Source of the DNA: Candidatus Melainabacteria bacterium
GTDB lineage: Bacteria > Cyanobacteriota > Vampirovibrionia > Obscuribacterales > Obscuribacteraceae
Reading direction: 5' to 3'
DNA: 64,000 nucleotides
NCBI GenBank assembly: GCA_003963305.1
Contig: RXJR01000031.1
Location: 1-64,000, forward strand
A program made the translations under genes and the position numbers. Position 1 is the first letter of the stretch, and the number at the start of each line of letters is the position of its first letter. The notes beneath the pieces were generated by a model, which had not been told where the DNA came from, did not search any database, and was given only the letters and a program-made list of their open reading frames with translations. Of the stretch, positions 35,641 to 45,358 are shown piece by piece.

Positions 35641-38600
35641 ATGGATAAATCATACATTGTCGACTATAACGTACACTACAGAAAATGGATCTGTTGTGCC
35701 ATAGTATTGGGACTTTTAGTAGTTCATACTTACGGCACAACTGCAGCGACAAGGGCTGAACCAGATAACAATTCTGTGCTGCCAGCCAGAGCTCCTCTAC
35801 GCCTGACACTTGTACCGGACTTAGGCTATACAGTGACGGGGACTAGTAGTTTCAGATCTTTCTCTCACGGCTCCACACTAGTTTCTATCGATCGCAAAAA
35901 CCTGATAAACTTGAACCAATCCGAGATTGAGAGCCTGTTGGACGGTCCACTCGATTCTGAAGTAGAAATTTCAGTTCTAACTTACGATGGTCAGCTTGAA
36001 ACAGAAAGAGTCAAACGAACGCGACCTTTACGATCGTCAATGTGGGATCGACGCAAATTATTGTTCTCGAACTACGATGCGCGTTCTGCTCGCAATTGGA
36101 ACAGCTCGTTCGTCGAGGACAGCTTGGACCTCGAAGCGCTAGCTACGCAAGGTCTGGTGATCCGAGAAGCAGCAGAGAGCCTTCCGCCCACCAAACAAAG
36201 CATCAGTATCGTCGCATTTGCTAGTGCCATCACAAACTATCAGCTAGGGAATCTTCAACAGGGTGACCTTGACTTACAAAAATGTTTTCAAAACTACCAG
36301 CAGAATCAGAGATGGCTGACGAGTCAAAACATTCAACCCATCCAAGCAATCAACCTGCTAATTGGCTTAAACCGGGATGATTTTTGCTCAAAAGTTTTAG
36401 AGATGATGAGGGATAGTAGATCGTTCCAACTGAAAGATTGCTATGGTCAGGTCGCGCTGACACTGGTTAGTTCGCACCCCAATGCTGCTTTTGAGCTGAC
36501 CCAAAATTGTGCAGCCCAATGGCAGGGAAATGAAACTCCACTCTGGGTGCCCTACATTTATAGAAAGACAGGGGATCTGGCAAAAGCAAAGGCGCTCATT
36601 GCAAAACATTTAGAAGTAATCGACAGCTATGCAAACATGGAACGTAGACCCTTGGATGCTCTTTCCGGTGCAGTAGCTATAGGTCCACTGCGCGAATACT
36701 GCAGATGGGTTTATGAACTAGCCTGCACGGAAAGCGAGCTTGGAGAATTCACAGAAGCCGCTCTCACGCTGAAAAAAGGAATCTCTCTCTACGAATCAAA
36801 GCTCTCAAAAAGCCAACTCGAAGCGCTCGACAAACAACCAGTCTACTTTCCGAAACCTGGTGACCTCAGGGCGGCCAAGGAGAATGTCGAGTCAAGCAAA
36901 AAGCTAATTTCACCCACCCCCCTTAAACTTGAGCAACAGCTCGAGTGCGCAGCAGTTGCCAGCACTGCCTCAGCGATAGAAAAAGCCGATAAAGATACTG
37001 CCTCGAAAAACATAAAACTGCTGCTGCAGCACTACCGATACAACATACCCGATCCGCTTAGTTCAACGGGCAAACTCAATGTTTATTGCGCAATCCTCAG
37101 CCTTGCTCGTCAGATGACTAACCGGGGCTGGTATTCGATGGCAGAGACCACCATGACACAATTACGTGAAGTAGCTGGCGGAAAAGATGCAAATCCCATG
37201 GCTCAACACTTTCTTGCAGCTGAGATATTTTATGACGCATCGAAGATGCACGAATCTAAGTCGCTCAAAACTGTAGCGTTGAGCGATGCCTGGAACAATT
37301 TCGCAAAGCAGAGCAACAGCCAAGAGCCGCTAAGCGAACAATTCCGGCAACTAGCAGTCTTATATTACTACGCAGCGATGCCCGAACGAGCCGAGTTCTT
37401 TATCAAGAACGCGCAGGATGTTTTACAGCAAGAGTCTGGTCGGTCCCGGGAAAACATCATTAAGCTTGACGCAGCTTGCATCGCGGCATCACAAAAGAAC
37501 TACAAGAAAGCGCAACAACTATTCCACGAAGCTATCACAATTCCAGGTCCAATTGACGACGCGTTCTATTTTACCGCAATCGAACTAAGCAGCATCTACA
37601 AGAACTCAAACCTTCGCGATGAAGCAATCAAGACATTGCAACTAGTAAGAGAAAAACCGAACAGTCAAACGGGCCATCGGTGGAACGATAGTTCAGTTCC
37701 AATGGAGATTACTTTCGCAAAACTGTTACTTGAATCAGATCGCGCTAAAGAAGCGTACGCAATTGCGTCAGCAACAGCAAGCAAAAAAGTAAAACTACTA
37801 AACCGGAACGAGTGCTACATCGTCGGTAAGTGCGCAGAAGCAGCAGGAGATTATGAAAAAGCCGCCGAATATCTTGAAAAAAGGCACTGGCTTGGTGGAG
37901 GCTCGATGTCCACACCGGAATTAACGAGCACCTCTGAGATACTACAGGAGGCATTCGAAAATATTGAAAAGACAAAAGAGAATCCGCAGCTCCACGCCAA
38001 AATTTGCACCGAACTAGCAGATTCGCTAGACCAGAAACAATCGAAGCGAAAATATGAGTTGTATCAAAAAGCACTATCGATGACACCTGATGATAATAGT
38101 CAAGAAAAAGTGCAGCTACTCCAGAAACTGGCAAATTTAAGCGCATACAGTATGGGCCCGGGTAGAGAACCAGGCAAGGCTGAGGGCTTAAAATTCAAAA
38201 ATGAGGCAGCTCAACTTGCTGAAAGGAACCACGCCTCAAACGCAGCACGGCTTTGGGCGCTACTTGCCAACGAAGAACTGAACAATACAATGGTGGAACG
38301 CGCCATTGAGCATATGCGACGTGCAATTTCACTTTACGACGGTAACCTCTCCAGTGGTGGCGCCATGGCGTTTACATCGGAGTACTTTCCAGAAGGTTTG
38401 AAGAGACTTAACCGAGGTGCTGATGCTGAACGTATATTAGGAGAGGCGCTAGAAAAAACCATTTCGGTAACAGGCCCGGAGTCTAGTCAAACACAAGTCC
38501 AGCTACTGGACTCGTTCAAATACGAAGTGAATAATTCAAACGAACAATCAGCACAGCAGATTCTAGACAAACTACTTCTCTGCAATATGAGAACAGGCGA

Positions 38601-39024
38601 AACAGTTCATCAGTCTATGATGCATTCCCATTGCGGCATGGGTCCATTTCGAAGATCCAACGCTGTAGAATGCGTAGCGGAGCTCTTATCTATTGCTCGA
38701 TCGAAAGAGAAAACGCACCCAAAGTTTGCTGAAACTATTTTGACAAAGGTCTTAGCGGCCCAGCAACAAGCGCTCAAACCCAACGATGACCGTATGATGA
38801 TCACGCTTGCGGCTATGTCCGGCTTCAGGTATCGACAAGGCGACTTTAAACAAGCCGAGAGTTACGGAAGACAAGCATACGACATTAGCAAACAGTACTT
38901 CAGCGGCGAGTTTGCGGTGCGTCAAGCTGGTCCAGAATTTCTGTTGGCACTGGAAAAGCTCGGAAAGACTTCCGAGGCTCAAAGTCTGGCCAAACTCAGG
39001 TACGTTGGAGTAGACAGACCATGA
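35641..39024 (+). CDS. Very large exported/anchored protein with N-terminal PDZ-like domain and TPR array
   Basis: 1127 residues, AGGA 11 bases before the ATG. A hydrophobic segment (about 16-34, WICCAIVLGLLVVHTYG) is a signal peptide or membrane anchor. Residues 50-130 resemble a PDZ domain: GSTLVSIDRKNLINL, then IESLLDGPLDSEVEISVLT, as in 'G..l.sIdg..l..l....i..ll.G..gs.v.l.v'. From about 150 to the end is an irregular TPR/alpha-solenoid (for example EFTEAALTLKKGISLYE, DYEKAAEYLEKR, RAIEHMRRAISLYDG). PDZ plus TPR suggests a scaffold that recognises C-termini or partner proteins outside the cytoplasm. No catalytic domain was seen. Confidence 0.7.
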   Translation: MDKSYIVDYNVHYRKWICCAIVLGLLVVHTYGTTAATRAEPDNNSVLPARAPLRLTLVPDLGYTVTGTSSFRSFSHGSTLVSIDRKNLINLNQSEIESLLDGPLDSEVEISVLTYDGQLETERVKRTRPLRSSMWDRRKLLFSNYDARSARNWNSSFVEDSLDLEALATQGLVIREAAESLPPTKQSISIVAFASAITNYQLGNLQQGDLDLQKCFQNYQQNQRWLTSQNIQPIQAINLLIGLNRDDFCSKVLEMMRDSRSFQLKDCYGQVALTLVSSHPNAAFELTQNCAAQWQGNETPLWVPYIYRKTGDLAKAKALIAKHLEVIDSYANMERRPLDALSGAVAIGPLREYCRWVYELACTESELGEFTEAALTLKKGISLYESKLSKSQLEALDKQPVYFPKPGDLRAAKENVESSKKLISPTPLKLEQQLECAAVASTASAIEKADKDTASKNIKLLLQHYRYNIPDPLSSTGKLNVYCAILSLARQMTNRGWYSMAETTMTQLREVAGGKDANPMAQHFLAAEIFYDASKMHESKSLKTVALSDAWNNFAKQSNSQEPLSEQFRQLAVLYYYAAMPERAEFFIKNAQDVLQQESGRSRENIIKLDAACIAASQKNYKKAQQLFHEAITIPGPIDDAFYFTAIELSSIYKNSNLRDEAIKTLQLVREKPNSQTGHRWNDSSVPMEITFAKLLLESDRAKEAYAIASATASKKVKLLNRNECYIVGKCAEAAGDYEKAAEYLEKRHWLGGGSMSTPELTSTSEILQEAFENIEKTKENPQLHAKICTELADSLDQKQSKRKYELYQKALSMTPDDNSQEKVQLLQKLANLSAYSMGPGREPGKAEGLKFKNEAAQLAERNHASNAARLWALLANEELNNTMVERAIEHMRRAISLYDGNLSSGGAMAFTSEYFPEGLKRLNRGADAERILGEALEKTISVTGPESSQTQVQLLDSFKYEVNNSNEQSAQQILDKLLLCNMRTGETVHQSMMHSHCGMGPFRRSNAVECVAELLSIARSKEKTHPKFAETILTKVLAAQQQALKPNDDRMMITLAAMSGFRYRQGDFKQAESYGRQAYDISKQYFSGEFAVRQAGPEFLLALEKLGKTSEAQSLAKLRYVGVDRP

Positions 39025-39082
39025 CCTTCGAGTTGCATTATCAATTCAATCTGGCCGCCTGGTTATCCTGACTTAGTTTGTA

Positions 39083-40600
39083 TTACCGCCCGACAGCCTT
39101 TCGCATCATATCAAGGTGCTCATCACAAACGCTCTCCTCACTGTCGAACCAACGCTCGATCTCCGCGAGCACATCCGCGTCAGTCGGCAGAGCTTGATAC
39201 AAAGCAAACAGAATGGGCGCGTTCCTGCACTTTGTCGATTCAGAGTATTTAAGCTCTATCCGAGGAGTTTTGAGAAGAGCTTTCGCCCATGCAATCGCCT
39301 GCTCGTCTTTCAGGCGAACCTTTTCACAAAGGTGCTCTTTCGAAAAAAGATTGGAATCGACAAATTCCTCTATCTCCTCAACGGTAACGCCTCTGTCGTT
39401 TTTAGTGTCTCTAAAATATTCATACTTAATTACTTGAGTTTCAATTTCGTCTGGATTCCGATAAGCCCAGTCAAGCGCCTCGTCGGTGAAATACTCTGGA
39501 GCTCTGCGCCTTAGGTTCATTAACATGTGACCCTTCAAAGCATCGGATCGCGATGCAAGCCACCGTCGTGCCAGGTCGATGCGAAACTCTGTACTACCTT
39601 CACCGATGGCACCAAGCAAAATGCTCTCATAATATCCATGCCCCTCGTTCCGTTTCAGCCAGGCGTCCGCAAAAACGAGTGCGCCTGCTGGTGTTTCGAA
39701 ACGCCCCCAGTGAGAGAACAGCACGGTAAGTATCTCCGGGCTATACCGTTTCGAGGTTCGTGGTTCCAACCACCGCCAAATCAGATCGAATAACTCAGGG
39801 GATGGTTTGAGCGTGACGCCAGTTGAAAGAATTCTTGATGCTTTCTTTGAGTTCGGATGCTCATCAATCCACTTCAAGGCAAGTGGCGCCACCACAAGAG
39901 GTGACACATCCATTAAGTGCCCCAGCGCGAATGGAGTATATTTTTCATGCCATCGATCTAGAAGCCACTGCTGCACTGCAGCCCCATATTTTAAATCATC
40001 TTTTTCCAAAAGAGCAGCTGCTGCGAAGACACCTGTATCAGTTGATGTCGCATTCATGATTTCGAGCCCAAGCTGAATGGACTGTTCATCACCTATGTGT
40101 TTTATCAAAGTAGAAACAGTAAATTCACTCGGAAATTCTCGTAATAATTCAACGGACTTTTGCTGCACAGCAGCAGCTTTTGTCATTGGAAGCAACAATT
40201 CAGCTATCAGGACTGAATCCTTACCGCTACCGAAATCAACCAACCAATCCGATGCGGCTTCGACGAGCGACTGATACTTAAAGCTGATCAAAAAATTCTT
40301 CCACAAACTGACAATGTGTGGATTACGAGGATGAGTTGCACCGTAGTTAATCAGCCACTCATGCCAATTTACGTTTCTAATATGAACAAGGGAATCCAAC
40401 GAAAACCATTCACGCGATTCAAGCCAAAACTCAAACCACTGAAATGTCTCAGCTTCGGGTTTCATCTCTATGAAAGCGAAAAGAACATCGTAGACGCTCG
40501 GGCTATCCTTCTGTCGTTTATCCAGCCAGCACCGCATCGCTGCAAAGTTGGAGTCGCAGGGATCAGCGCGAACTTGCGCGATAAGTTCTTGATACTTCAT
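39083..40600 (-). CDS. Cytosolic alpha-solenoid protein with Trp-Leu repeats
   Basis: 505 residues, no signal peptide; AAAGAG precedes the ATG. About ten copies of an A..WL..R-like helix recur every 35-50 residues: AMRCWLDKR, FEFWLESR, ASDWLVDFG, VQQWLLDRW, LALKWIDEH, IWRWLEPR, ADAWLKRN, ARRWLASR, LDWAYRNP, IERWFDSE. This points to a HEAT/TPR-like superhelix, a protein-binding scaffold. I do not recognise a named family. It is convergent with the PDZ-TPR gene and 145 bases downstream of the TPR-caspase gene on the same strand. Confidence 0.6.
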   Translation of the reverse strand: MKYQELIAQVRADPCDSNFAAMRCWLDKRQKDSPSVYDVLFAFIEMKPEAETFQWFEFWLESREWFSLDSLVHIRNVNWHEWLINYGATHPRNPHIVSLWKNFLISFKYQSLVEAASDWLVDFGSGKDSVLIAELLLPMTKAAAVQQKSVELLREFPSEFTVSTLIKHIGDEQSIQLGLEIMNATSTDTGVFAAAALLEKDDLKYGAAVQQWLLDRWHEKYTPFALGHLMDVSPLVVAPLALKWIDEHPNSKKASRILSTGVTLKPSPELFDLIWRWLEPRTSKRYSPEILTVLFSHWGRFETPAGALVFADAWLKRNEGHGYYESILLGAIGEGSTEFRIDLARRWLASRSDALKGHMLMNLRRRAPEYFTDEALDWAYRNPDEIETQVIKYEYFRDTKNDRGVTVEEIEEFVDSNLFSKEHLCEKVRLKDEQAIAWAKALLKTPRIELKYSESTKCRNAPILFALYQALPTDADVLAEIERWFDSEESVCDEHLDMMRKAVGR

Positions 40601-40745
40601 TGGCTCTTTCTTTGTCAGTCACTCTTTCTATATCAGTCCCAAGATATTCTTCACTTAATCCTAGAAAGTGCATCATGCAAACTTCTTCGCGCATGGAAGC
40701 CGAAAGCTCAATACAGCATTTAACCAGTAGTCCCAAAAACTCAAC

Positions 40746-43292
40746 TCACTTCTTCCCAACAGGAACAGCAAGCACAGGGTCGCCGCCAGTCCATGCTTTG
40801 TTGAACAAGTCTGGAGTCTGCACCATGCCGCGGTCACTGAGAACTTCGGCGCCGACAGAAGTCTTTAGCTGATTGAAAGCCTGGTTCAGAGTAGTGCCCT
40901 TGCCGTTGCACTGAAGCGATTCGATCAGGCGCCGTGTGAATACGCTGTTGGGATAATTCTTCGATTCCCATGAGACCTGGTCCGCCAGGCTAGAGCAGAG
41001 AATAACTTGCCCGCTGCCGACCTTCAGACCGCCTGCATCCAATTTTGCAGTTCGCAGCAGCCCCTTGCTGGAAGAGTCACCAGCACCGGTATCATCGTCA
41101 TCATCGATGTCATCTGCCGCCTTCTTATTCTCATCGCCGGCCGAACCGCTATGGCAAACGTCGAGAATGACTACGACTCGCTTGCTGTGAACTTGCTCCT
41201 GAATAATCTTCGTCAACCACTGCATCGGCAGTCCGGTAGAAACGAGCTTCATCTTATCTGTGTCATGCGCGACCAGAAAGTTGACCCCGACATCTTCCTG
41301 AGACGAGCTGCCATGGCTTGAAACATAGACGACAACAAGATCGTTTTCCTTAGCATGCTTTCCGAGCCATCCATCACCAAGCTTAGATATGATCTCTTCT
41401 TTGGTGGCATTCGCATCAGTCAACAACTTCACGTGATCACTCGCGAAATTTTCCTGACCGACCAGGAAATTTTTAAAGTCAGTCGCGTCCTTCGCAGCGT
41501 ACTTCAAGTTGATGGTTGAATCTTTGAAGTTGCTGATACCGATCAAAAGAGCCCATTTGTCAGAAACCGATTTGTCGTTGGATGTGCCGGACAATGTGGC
41601 GGATGTATAGCTCTGCACAGCAGATCCACCGGGTAGCGCAGCCGTAATTTCGCGAGATTGCTTGAGTAACGGCTCGGCAAGATCATTCTTATTCTGCTTT
41701 CGATACAAGGTTGCGAGTGATTCCAAATCGCCGGCGACCTGCGGGCTCTTCTTCCCAAAAAGCTTTTCATCCGCGCTCAATATGCTCTTCGACAATGGCT
41801 CAGCTTCATCGTATTTTTTCTGAGCCACCAACACATCACACAACGATCGCTGATCGTTGATCGTTTGGACGTTGTCTGATCCGAGTGTTTTTTGTGCGAG
41901 CGCCAGCGCATCACGAAACATTGTTTCAGCCTTTGCGTAATTTTTCTGCGCAAAATAAACGTCTGCCAGGCTATGCACAGTCAATGCTATATCAGGATGG
42001 TCCGCACCAAGCTTCTCTTTGCTTATCTTCAGCGCCTTGTTCAGCAAACTTTCAGACTCATCGAACTTCCGTTCGTCAGCCAAAATATTCGCGAGTTCGA
42101 CTTCGTCATGCGCAATAGACGGATGGTCTGCAGTTAGAAGTTTTTCGTCGAGTTGCAGGGCTTTCCGCGCCAATTCTTCCGCTTCGCTGTATCGTCCCTG
42201 ATAGCGAGCAATTGAAGCTTGTGTGATCCAGCATTTCGAAATTTCTACGTTCTCTTTACCTAGAGCGCGCTCAATCACTTTAGTCGCTTGCTGACAGAGT
42301 TCTTGAGCTTTTACGTAGCGCCCCTCATCTCTAGCGAGCAAGGCGAGATCGAGTAAAACTTTTCCATATTCCGGATGTTCCTTCGTTAAAGTTGCAGCAC
42401 GAATTTTGCGCACATTCTGGAACGCTTTTCTTGCTTCAGCAAATCTGCCTTCCTTTCGATACAACTCGCCAAGCGGTTCTTGCGCTATCGCAACATACTC
42501 ATGCTCAAAACCTACGAGTGACTGAATGCCAAGCAAAGTTGCTTTGTACAACGCTTCTGCTTCTTTGTATTTCCCCTTCTCATTGAGAATTTGCGCAAGA
42601 TTGAAAGCCGTATATGCGTACAGCCAATTCTCCCTGGACGCAGGAGTGGTGAACAACGCCATCGTTTTGTCGTTCATCTCTTTGGCATCGCTAAGTTTTC
42701 CCCATTTGATGTACAAGCGAGTCATGCCGTTGTACGGCAGGGCTAGATTTATGTTTTTGGGTCCGACCTTCTTCAAAGCGATTGCGATCGAGCTATTCAG
42801 AATCTGCTCACACTCCGGAAATCGGCTCTGGTCCAGATACAGAACAGACAAGTCGCTCATCATCGCCGGAATTAAATCGCTAGCGCGCTTCTTTCCTGCT
42901 TTGTATTTCTTGTTAAGGTGCCCTTTGTCAGATTCTTCAGCCTGCGCAATAGCGCTTTTGAAAAGAGCTTCAGCCTCTTTGTAGCGACCAGACGACCTGT
43001 ACGCTTCGGCTAGCCCAAGAGAAATCTGAGCCTCTTGATAGCTCGTTTTCTCGCCAGGGAATTTTTGCGCTTGCTCGAACAACTGAATGGCATCTTTATA
43101 GCGCCCGTGCTGGTAATTGGTTTGAGCACTGACGATAAGACTATCGAGCTGAAACGGCTTTTCAATCGGATTAACGTGGGCAGCTTCGCTCTCAGCTGCG
43201 GCTGATTGCATTGAATCTGCAGCAAAAACTGGATATTGAGCCACAGAGAAAGAAAGTGCTAGAAAAGCAGCGAGAAAACGATGGGATCTCAT
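40746..43292 (-). CDS. Exported TPR-caspase (peptidase C14, metacaspase-like)
   Basis: 848 residues. A signal peptide (HRFLAAFLALSFSVAQYPVFA) precedes about twelve 42-residue kinesin-light-chain-like TPRs (residues 50-540, e.g. EAEALFKSAIAQAEE, EAEELARKALQLDEKLL). A caspase domain follows (about 575-848), starting at WALLIGISNFKD. The catalytic dyad is intact: His in VSSHG (660) and Cys in LDVCHSG (713). An Asp-rich loop follows the active-site Cys (DDIDDDDD), possibly a calcium site or processing loop, both known in metacaspases. Family members cleave after Arg/Lys or Asp; specificity here is unknown. The secreted location is unusual for a death protease and suggests an envelope role. Confidence 0.88.
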   Translation of the reverse strand: MRSHRFLAAFLALSFSVAQYPVFAADSMQSAAAESEAAHVNPIEKPFQLDSLIVSAQTNYQHGRYKDAIQLFEQAQKFPGEKTSYQEAQISLGLAEAYRSSGRYKEAEALFKSAIAQAEESDKGHLNKKYKAGKKRASDLIPAMMSDLSVLYLDQSRFPECEQILNSSIAIALKKVGPKNINLALPYNGMTRLYIKWGKLSDAKEMNDKTMALFTTPASRENWLYAYTAFNLAQILNEKGKYKEAEALYKATLLGIQSLVGFEHEYVAIAQEPLGELYRKEGRFAEARKAFQNVRKIRAATLTKEHPEYGKVLLDLALLARDEGRYVKAQELCQQATKVIERALGKENVEISKCWITQASIARYQGRYSEAEELARKALQLDEKLLTADHPSIAHDEVELANILADERKFDESESLLNKALKISKEKLGADHPDIALTVHSLADVYFAQKNYAKAETMFRDALALAQKTLGSDNVQTINDQRSLCDVLVAQKKYDEAEPLSKSILSADEKLFGKKSPQVAGDLESLATLYRKQNKNDLAEPLLKQSREITAALPGGSAVQSYTSATLSGTSNDKSVSDKWALLIGISNFKDSTINLKYAAKDATDFKNFLVGQENFASDHVKLLTDANATKEEIISKLGDGWLGKHAKENDLVVVYVSSHGSSSQEDVGVNFLVAHDTDKMKLVSTGLPMQWLTKIIQEQVHSKRVVVILDVCHSGSAGDENKKAADDIDDDDDTGAGDSSSKGLLRTAKLDAGGLKVGSGQVILCSSLADQVSWESKNYPNSVFTRRLIESLQCNGKGTTLNQAFNQLKTSVGAEVLSDRGMVQTPDLFNKAWTGGDPVLAVPVGKK

Positions 43293-43468
43293 AGAAACCT
43301 GACTGAAAGGAACAGACCACGATGACTATAGATTTTAGCGCGAAATAGAAACTGCTGAGTCAGACGCCTCCGGACAATAATTCTGTCTCCTTAATGCCCG
43401 CGCCGGTCAGTTCCAATTAGCACGGTTATCGCAAATCCCTACGGCAACAGACAGCTAAAAATCACAAT

Positions 43469-44464
43469 TTAGTGTTGATGATTAAGCCCTTTACAGATAG
43501 AGGGGAATTGCAAGCACACCTTATCTTCATCCCAGCTTTGCCCAGTTATCTCAGTATCGAAGGACAATTCATCTCTGGACAAAACATCCGCAACACTCCA
43601 CCCTGTTTTCTCTTCATAGGCAGTGGCTACCGTCATCAGGAAGTCCTCCTCAAACGGTTCCAAGGAAGGCAAAATCTCACTTAACTGCGAGACTAAGAAT
43701 TGTGGATCCCCCAGACTTCGATGAAAGTTCTTCTGGCCAAGTGACAGCATCCAAGCGCGAAATGACTCGAATGAATCGTCGGAACAACCGTCGTATGCGA
43801 TGTAAACCACTGCCCACAAGTCCCACCTGAACGCCCTGGCGAGCATTCGGTTCTGAATTATTGCAAAATCAATTATTTCGCCTGGGTTCAGCTCGGTCAA
43901 AGCTTGCAACAGATTCTCGGCATGAACGCTGATATTAGTGTCACGAGTTTTCTCCACAAGTTGCCAGAAGATCTCCTCTGTCATCGAACCTGCGTCGGAC
44001 ACTGCAACTGCGGCTCGTGCAGAATCCTGCAATGCAATCAATTTTTCCTTTGATAAACCATTAAGAATCGCTGGTAATGACTCAAACAACAGATCAATCG
44101 CAAGCTCAAGTTTAACAGCCAAGCCAAGCAGCAGCAGAGAAACGCTCTCACCGATAAAAGCTTCCATTTCGCTGAAATCGCTATCCGTTTTATCTCGCCA
44201 ATCTCGCTCGACCTTTGCACAAAGCAGCTCTCTTCTGCAACTCAAGGGTCCGCAATTAATAGCACCATCTCGATCACTAAACTCAATCTTCAATCGAATT
44301 TCTTTGTATCGAGTTAGTCCCAATTCTTCAAAACAGAGCAGATCGTTGAGCTTCTTTTGGATGTCTTTTTGAATGGCTGCTTCATGTCGGTTCCATCCTC
44401 CGTGACGAGTATGGCGTATCATTATAGACAGCAGCGGCGCAGACGTCATAATAGAGTTGCTCAA
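43469..44464 (-). CDS. DUF4240 domain protein
   Basis: About 331 residues; the start is uncertain (TTG at 44464, ATG at 44449 or 44422). Residues 1-150 are an unrecognised N-terminal domain. Residues of about 160-260 match DUF4240: MTEEIFWQLVEKTR, then FRWDLWAVVYIAYDGCSDDSFESF, AWMLSLGQKNFHRSLGDP. DUF4240 occurs with WGR domains and in immunity-like gene sets, but its biochemical role is unknown. There is no signal peptide. The neighbouring broken gene and WG-repeat gene on the same strand have a similar immunity-like flavour. Confidence 0.65.
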   Translation of the reverse strand: MSNSIMTSAPLLSIMIRHTRHGGWNRHEAAIQKDIQKKLNDLLCFEELGLTRYKEIRLKIEFSDRDGAINCGPLSCRRELLCAKVERDWRDKTDSDFSEMEAFIGESVSLLLLGLAVKLELAIDLLFESLPAILNGLSKEKLIALQDSARAAVAVSDAGSMTEEIFWQLVEKTRDTNISVHAENLLQALTELNPGEIIDFAIIQNRMLARAFRWDLWAVVYIAYDGCSDDSFESFRAWMLSLGQKNFHRSLGDPQFLVSQLSEILPSLEPFEEDFLMTVATAYEEKTGWSVADVLSRDELSFDTEITGQSWDEDKVCLQFPSICKGLNHQH

Positions 44465-44505
44465 GTTCGTTAACGATCAAGTATCCCACATAAACATGAG
44501 TACTG

Positions 44506-44583
44506 ATGAATTACGCGGAAGTGCTTACCGATGCAAAACAAACAGCGGAGGCAGAAGCCATCAAGCAGGAGCTGAATCGATGA
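44506..44583 (+). pseudogene. Possible remnant: C-terminal end of a TPR gene
   Basis: A 25-codon frame encoding NYAEVLTDAKQTAEAEAIKQ and a short end. This resembles the last helices of TPR proteins, which commonly finish 'YA.lL...gr..EAe.le.ra'. There is no upstream open frame and no other TPR gene in register, so it may be the residue of a deleted gene. It is short, so chance resemblance is possible. Confidence 0.3.
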
Positions 44584-44624
44584 TGCACTTGAACTAAAAT
44601 GTAGCGATGTATTGATTCTACGAG

Positions 44625-45227
44625 TCAAAAAGAAATCTTTTGCGAAGTAGCGGAGATTACCCAACGCGCACGCCGCTGAACATCGGCATCAGGGTGACGC
44701 GAAAGAGCTTCCAGGTCAGCTTGAAACTCAGACGAATCAACGTATCTAGCCACTCGGCAATAGTATTTGAATTCACGCCGATCCCGCAGTTTAACCGCCG
44801 CGATCACAACAGCCCGTATTCTTTGCGCATCATCATTCGATAGTGGATGCTTTCGGATAAAACGCAGGAGATCCGCCTTCACATATCCAGAACCAAAGAA
44901 CCACGGGTCTTTCTCTAGAAAAGTTATCGCCGGCTTTACACCACGAGAATCGCCCTTCTTGAGTTTCGCAAATGACTCCCAGAAGCCCGGAGGATAAGCT
45001 TCGTCCGTAGCTTGCCGGAACAGCGCTGCCGCTTCTTTCCAGACCGCTTCTTAGTCGTCTCGCCCCAGACGACGATCGTATAGCCGATAAGCTTCGTGAC
45101 AAAGTAACCGAGCTTGCTCTGCACGCTCTGCCATCAACAGCTGATCGAACGAAGCAGGTTTGATTGAGAGCGCCTTCAACCGTGTCTCAACATCTCTCAG
45201 CTTTTTCTTACGCTCTTGTTCCGACAT
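44625..45227 (-). pseudogene. Conserved-looking hypothetical gene interrupted by an in-frame TAA
   Basis: From the ATG at 45227 (MSEQERKKKLRDVETRLKAL) one frame runs to a TAA at 45051-45053 after 58 codons. It then continues without another stop for 141 codons to 44625. The two halves read as one helical protein: YRLYDRRLGRDD, stop, EAVWKEAAALFRQATDEAYP, then AITFLEKDPWFFGSGYVKAD, LLRFIRKHPLSNDDAQRIRA and EFKYYCRVARYVDSSEFQ. Without the stop the product would be 200 residues. The second half alone has a GTG at 44882 but no proper ribosome site. It looks like a nonsense-mutated gene. Sequencing error, read-through or two polypeptides remain possible. Confidence 0.65.
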
Positions 45228-45358
45228 TCTCGCTAATTCATTCGCCCACAGAACCTATCAGTTTGAAGCGCTTACTTCGCGCACATCCAATGTTATTTCA
45301 GGAGGAAACTGGCGACAAGACCTCCGTGAAGCCAACACTTAGTAATTCGGAAAGTCCA

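Noticed and set aside
44833-45124. Alternative frames across the broken gene
   Set aside because: They are Arg/Ser-rich shadow frames. The frame with the TAA gives continuous, protein-like sequence on both sides.
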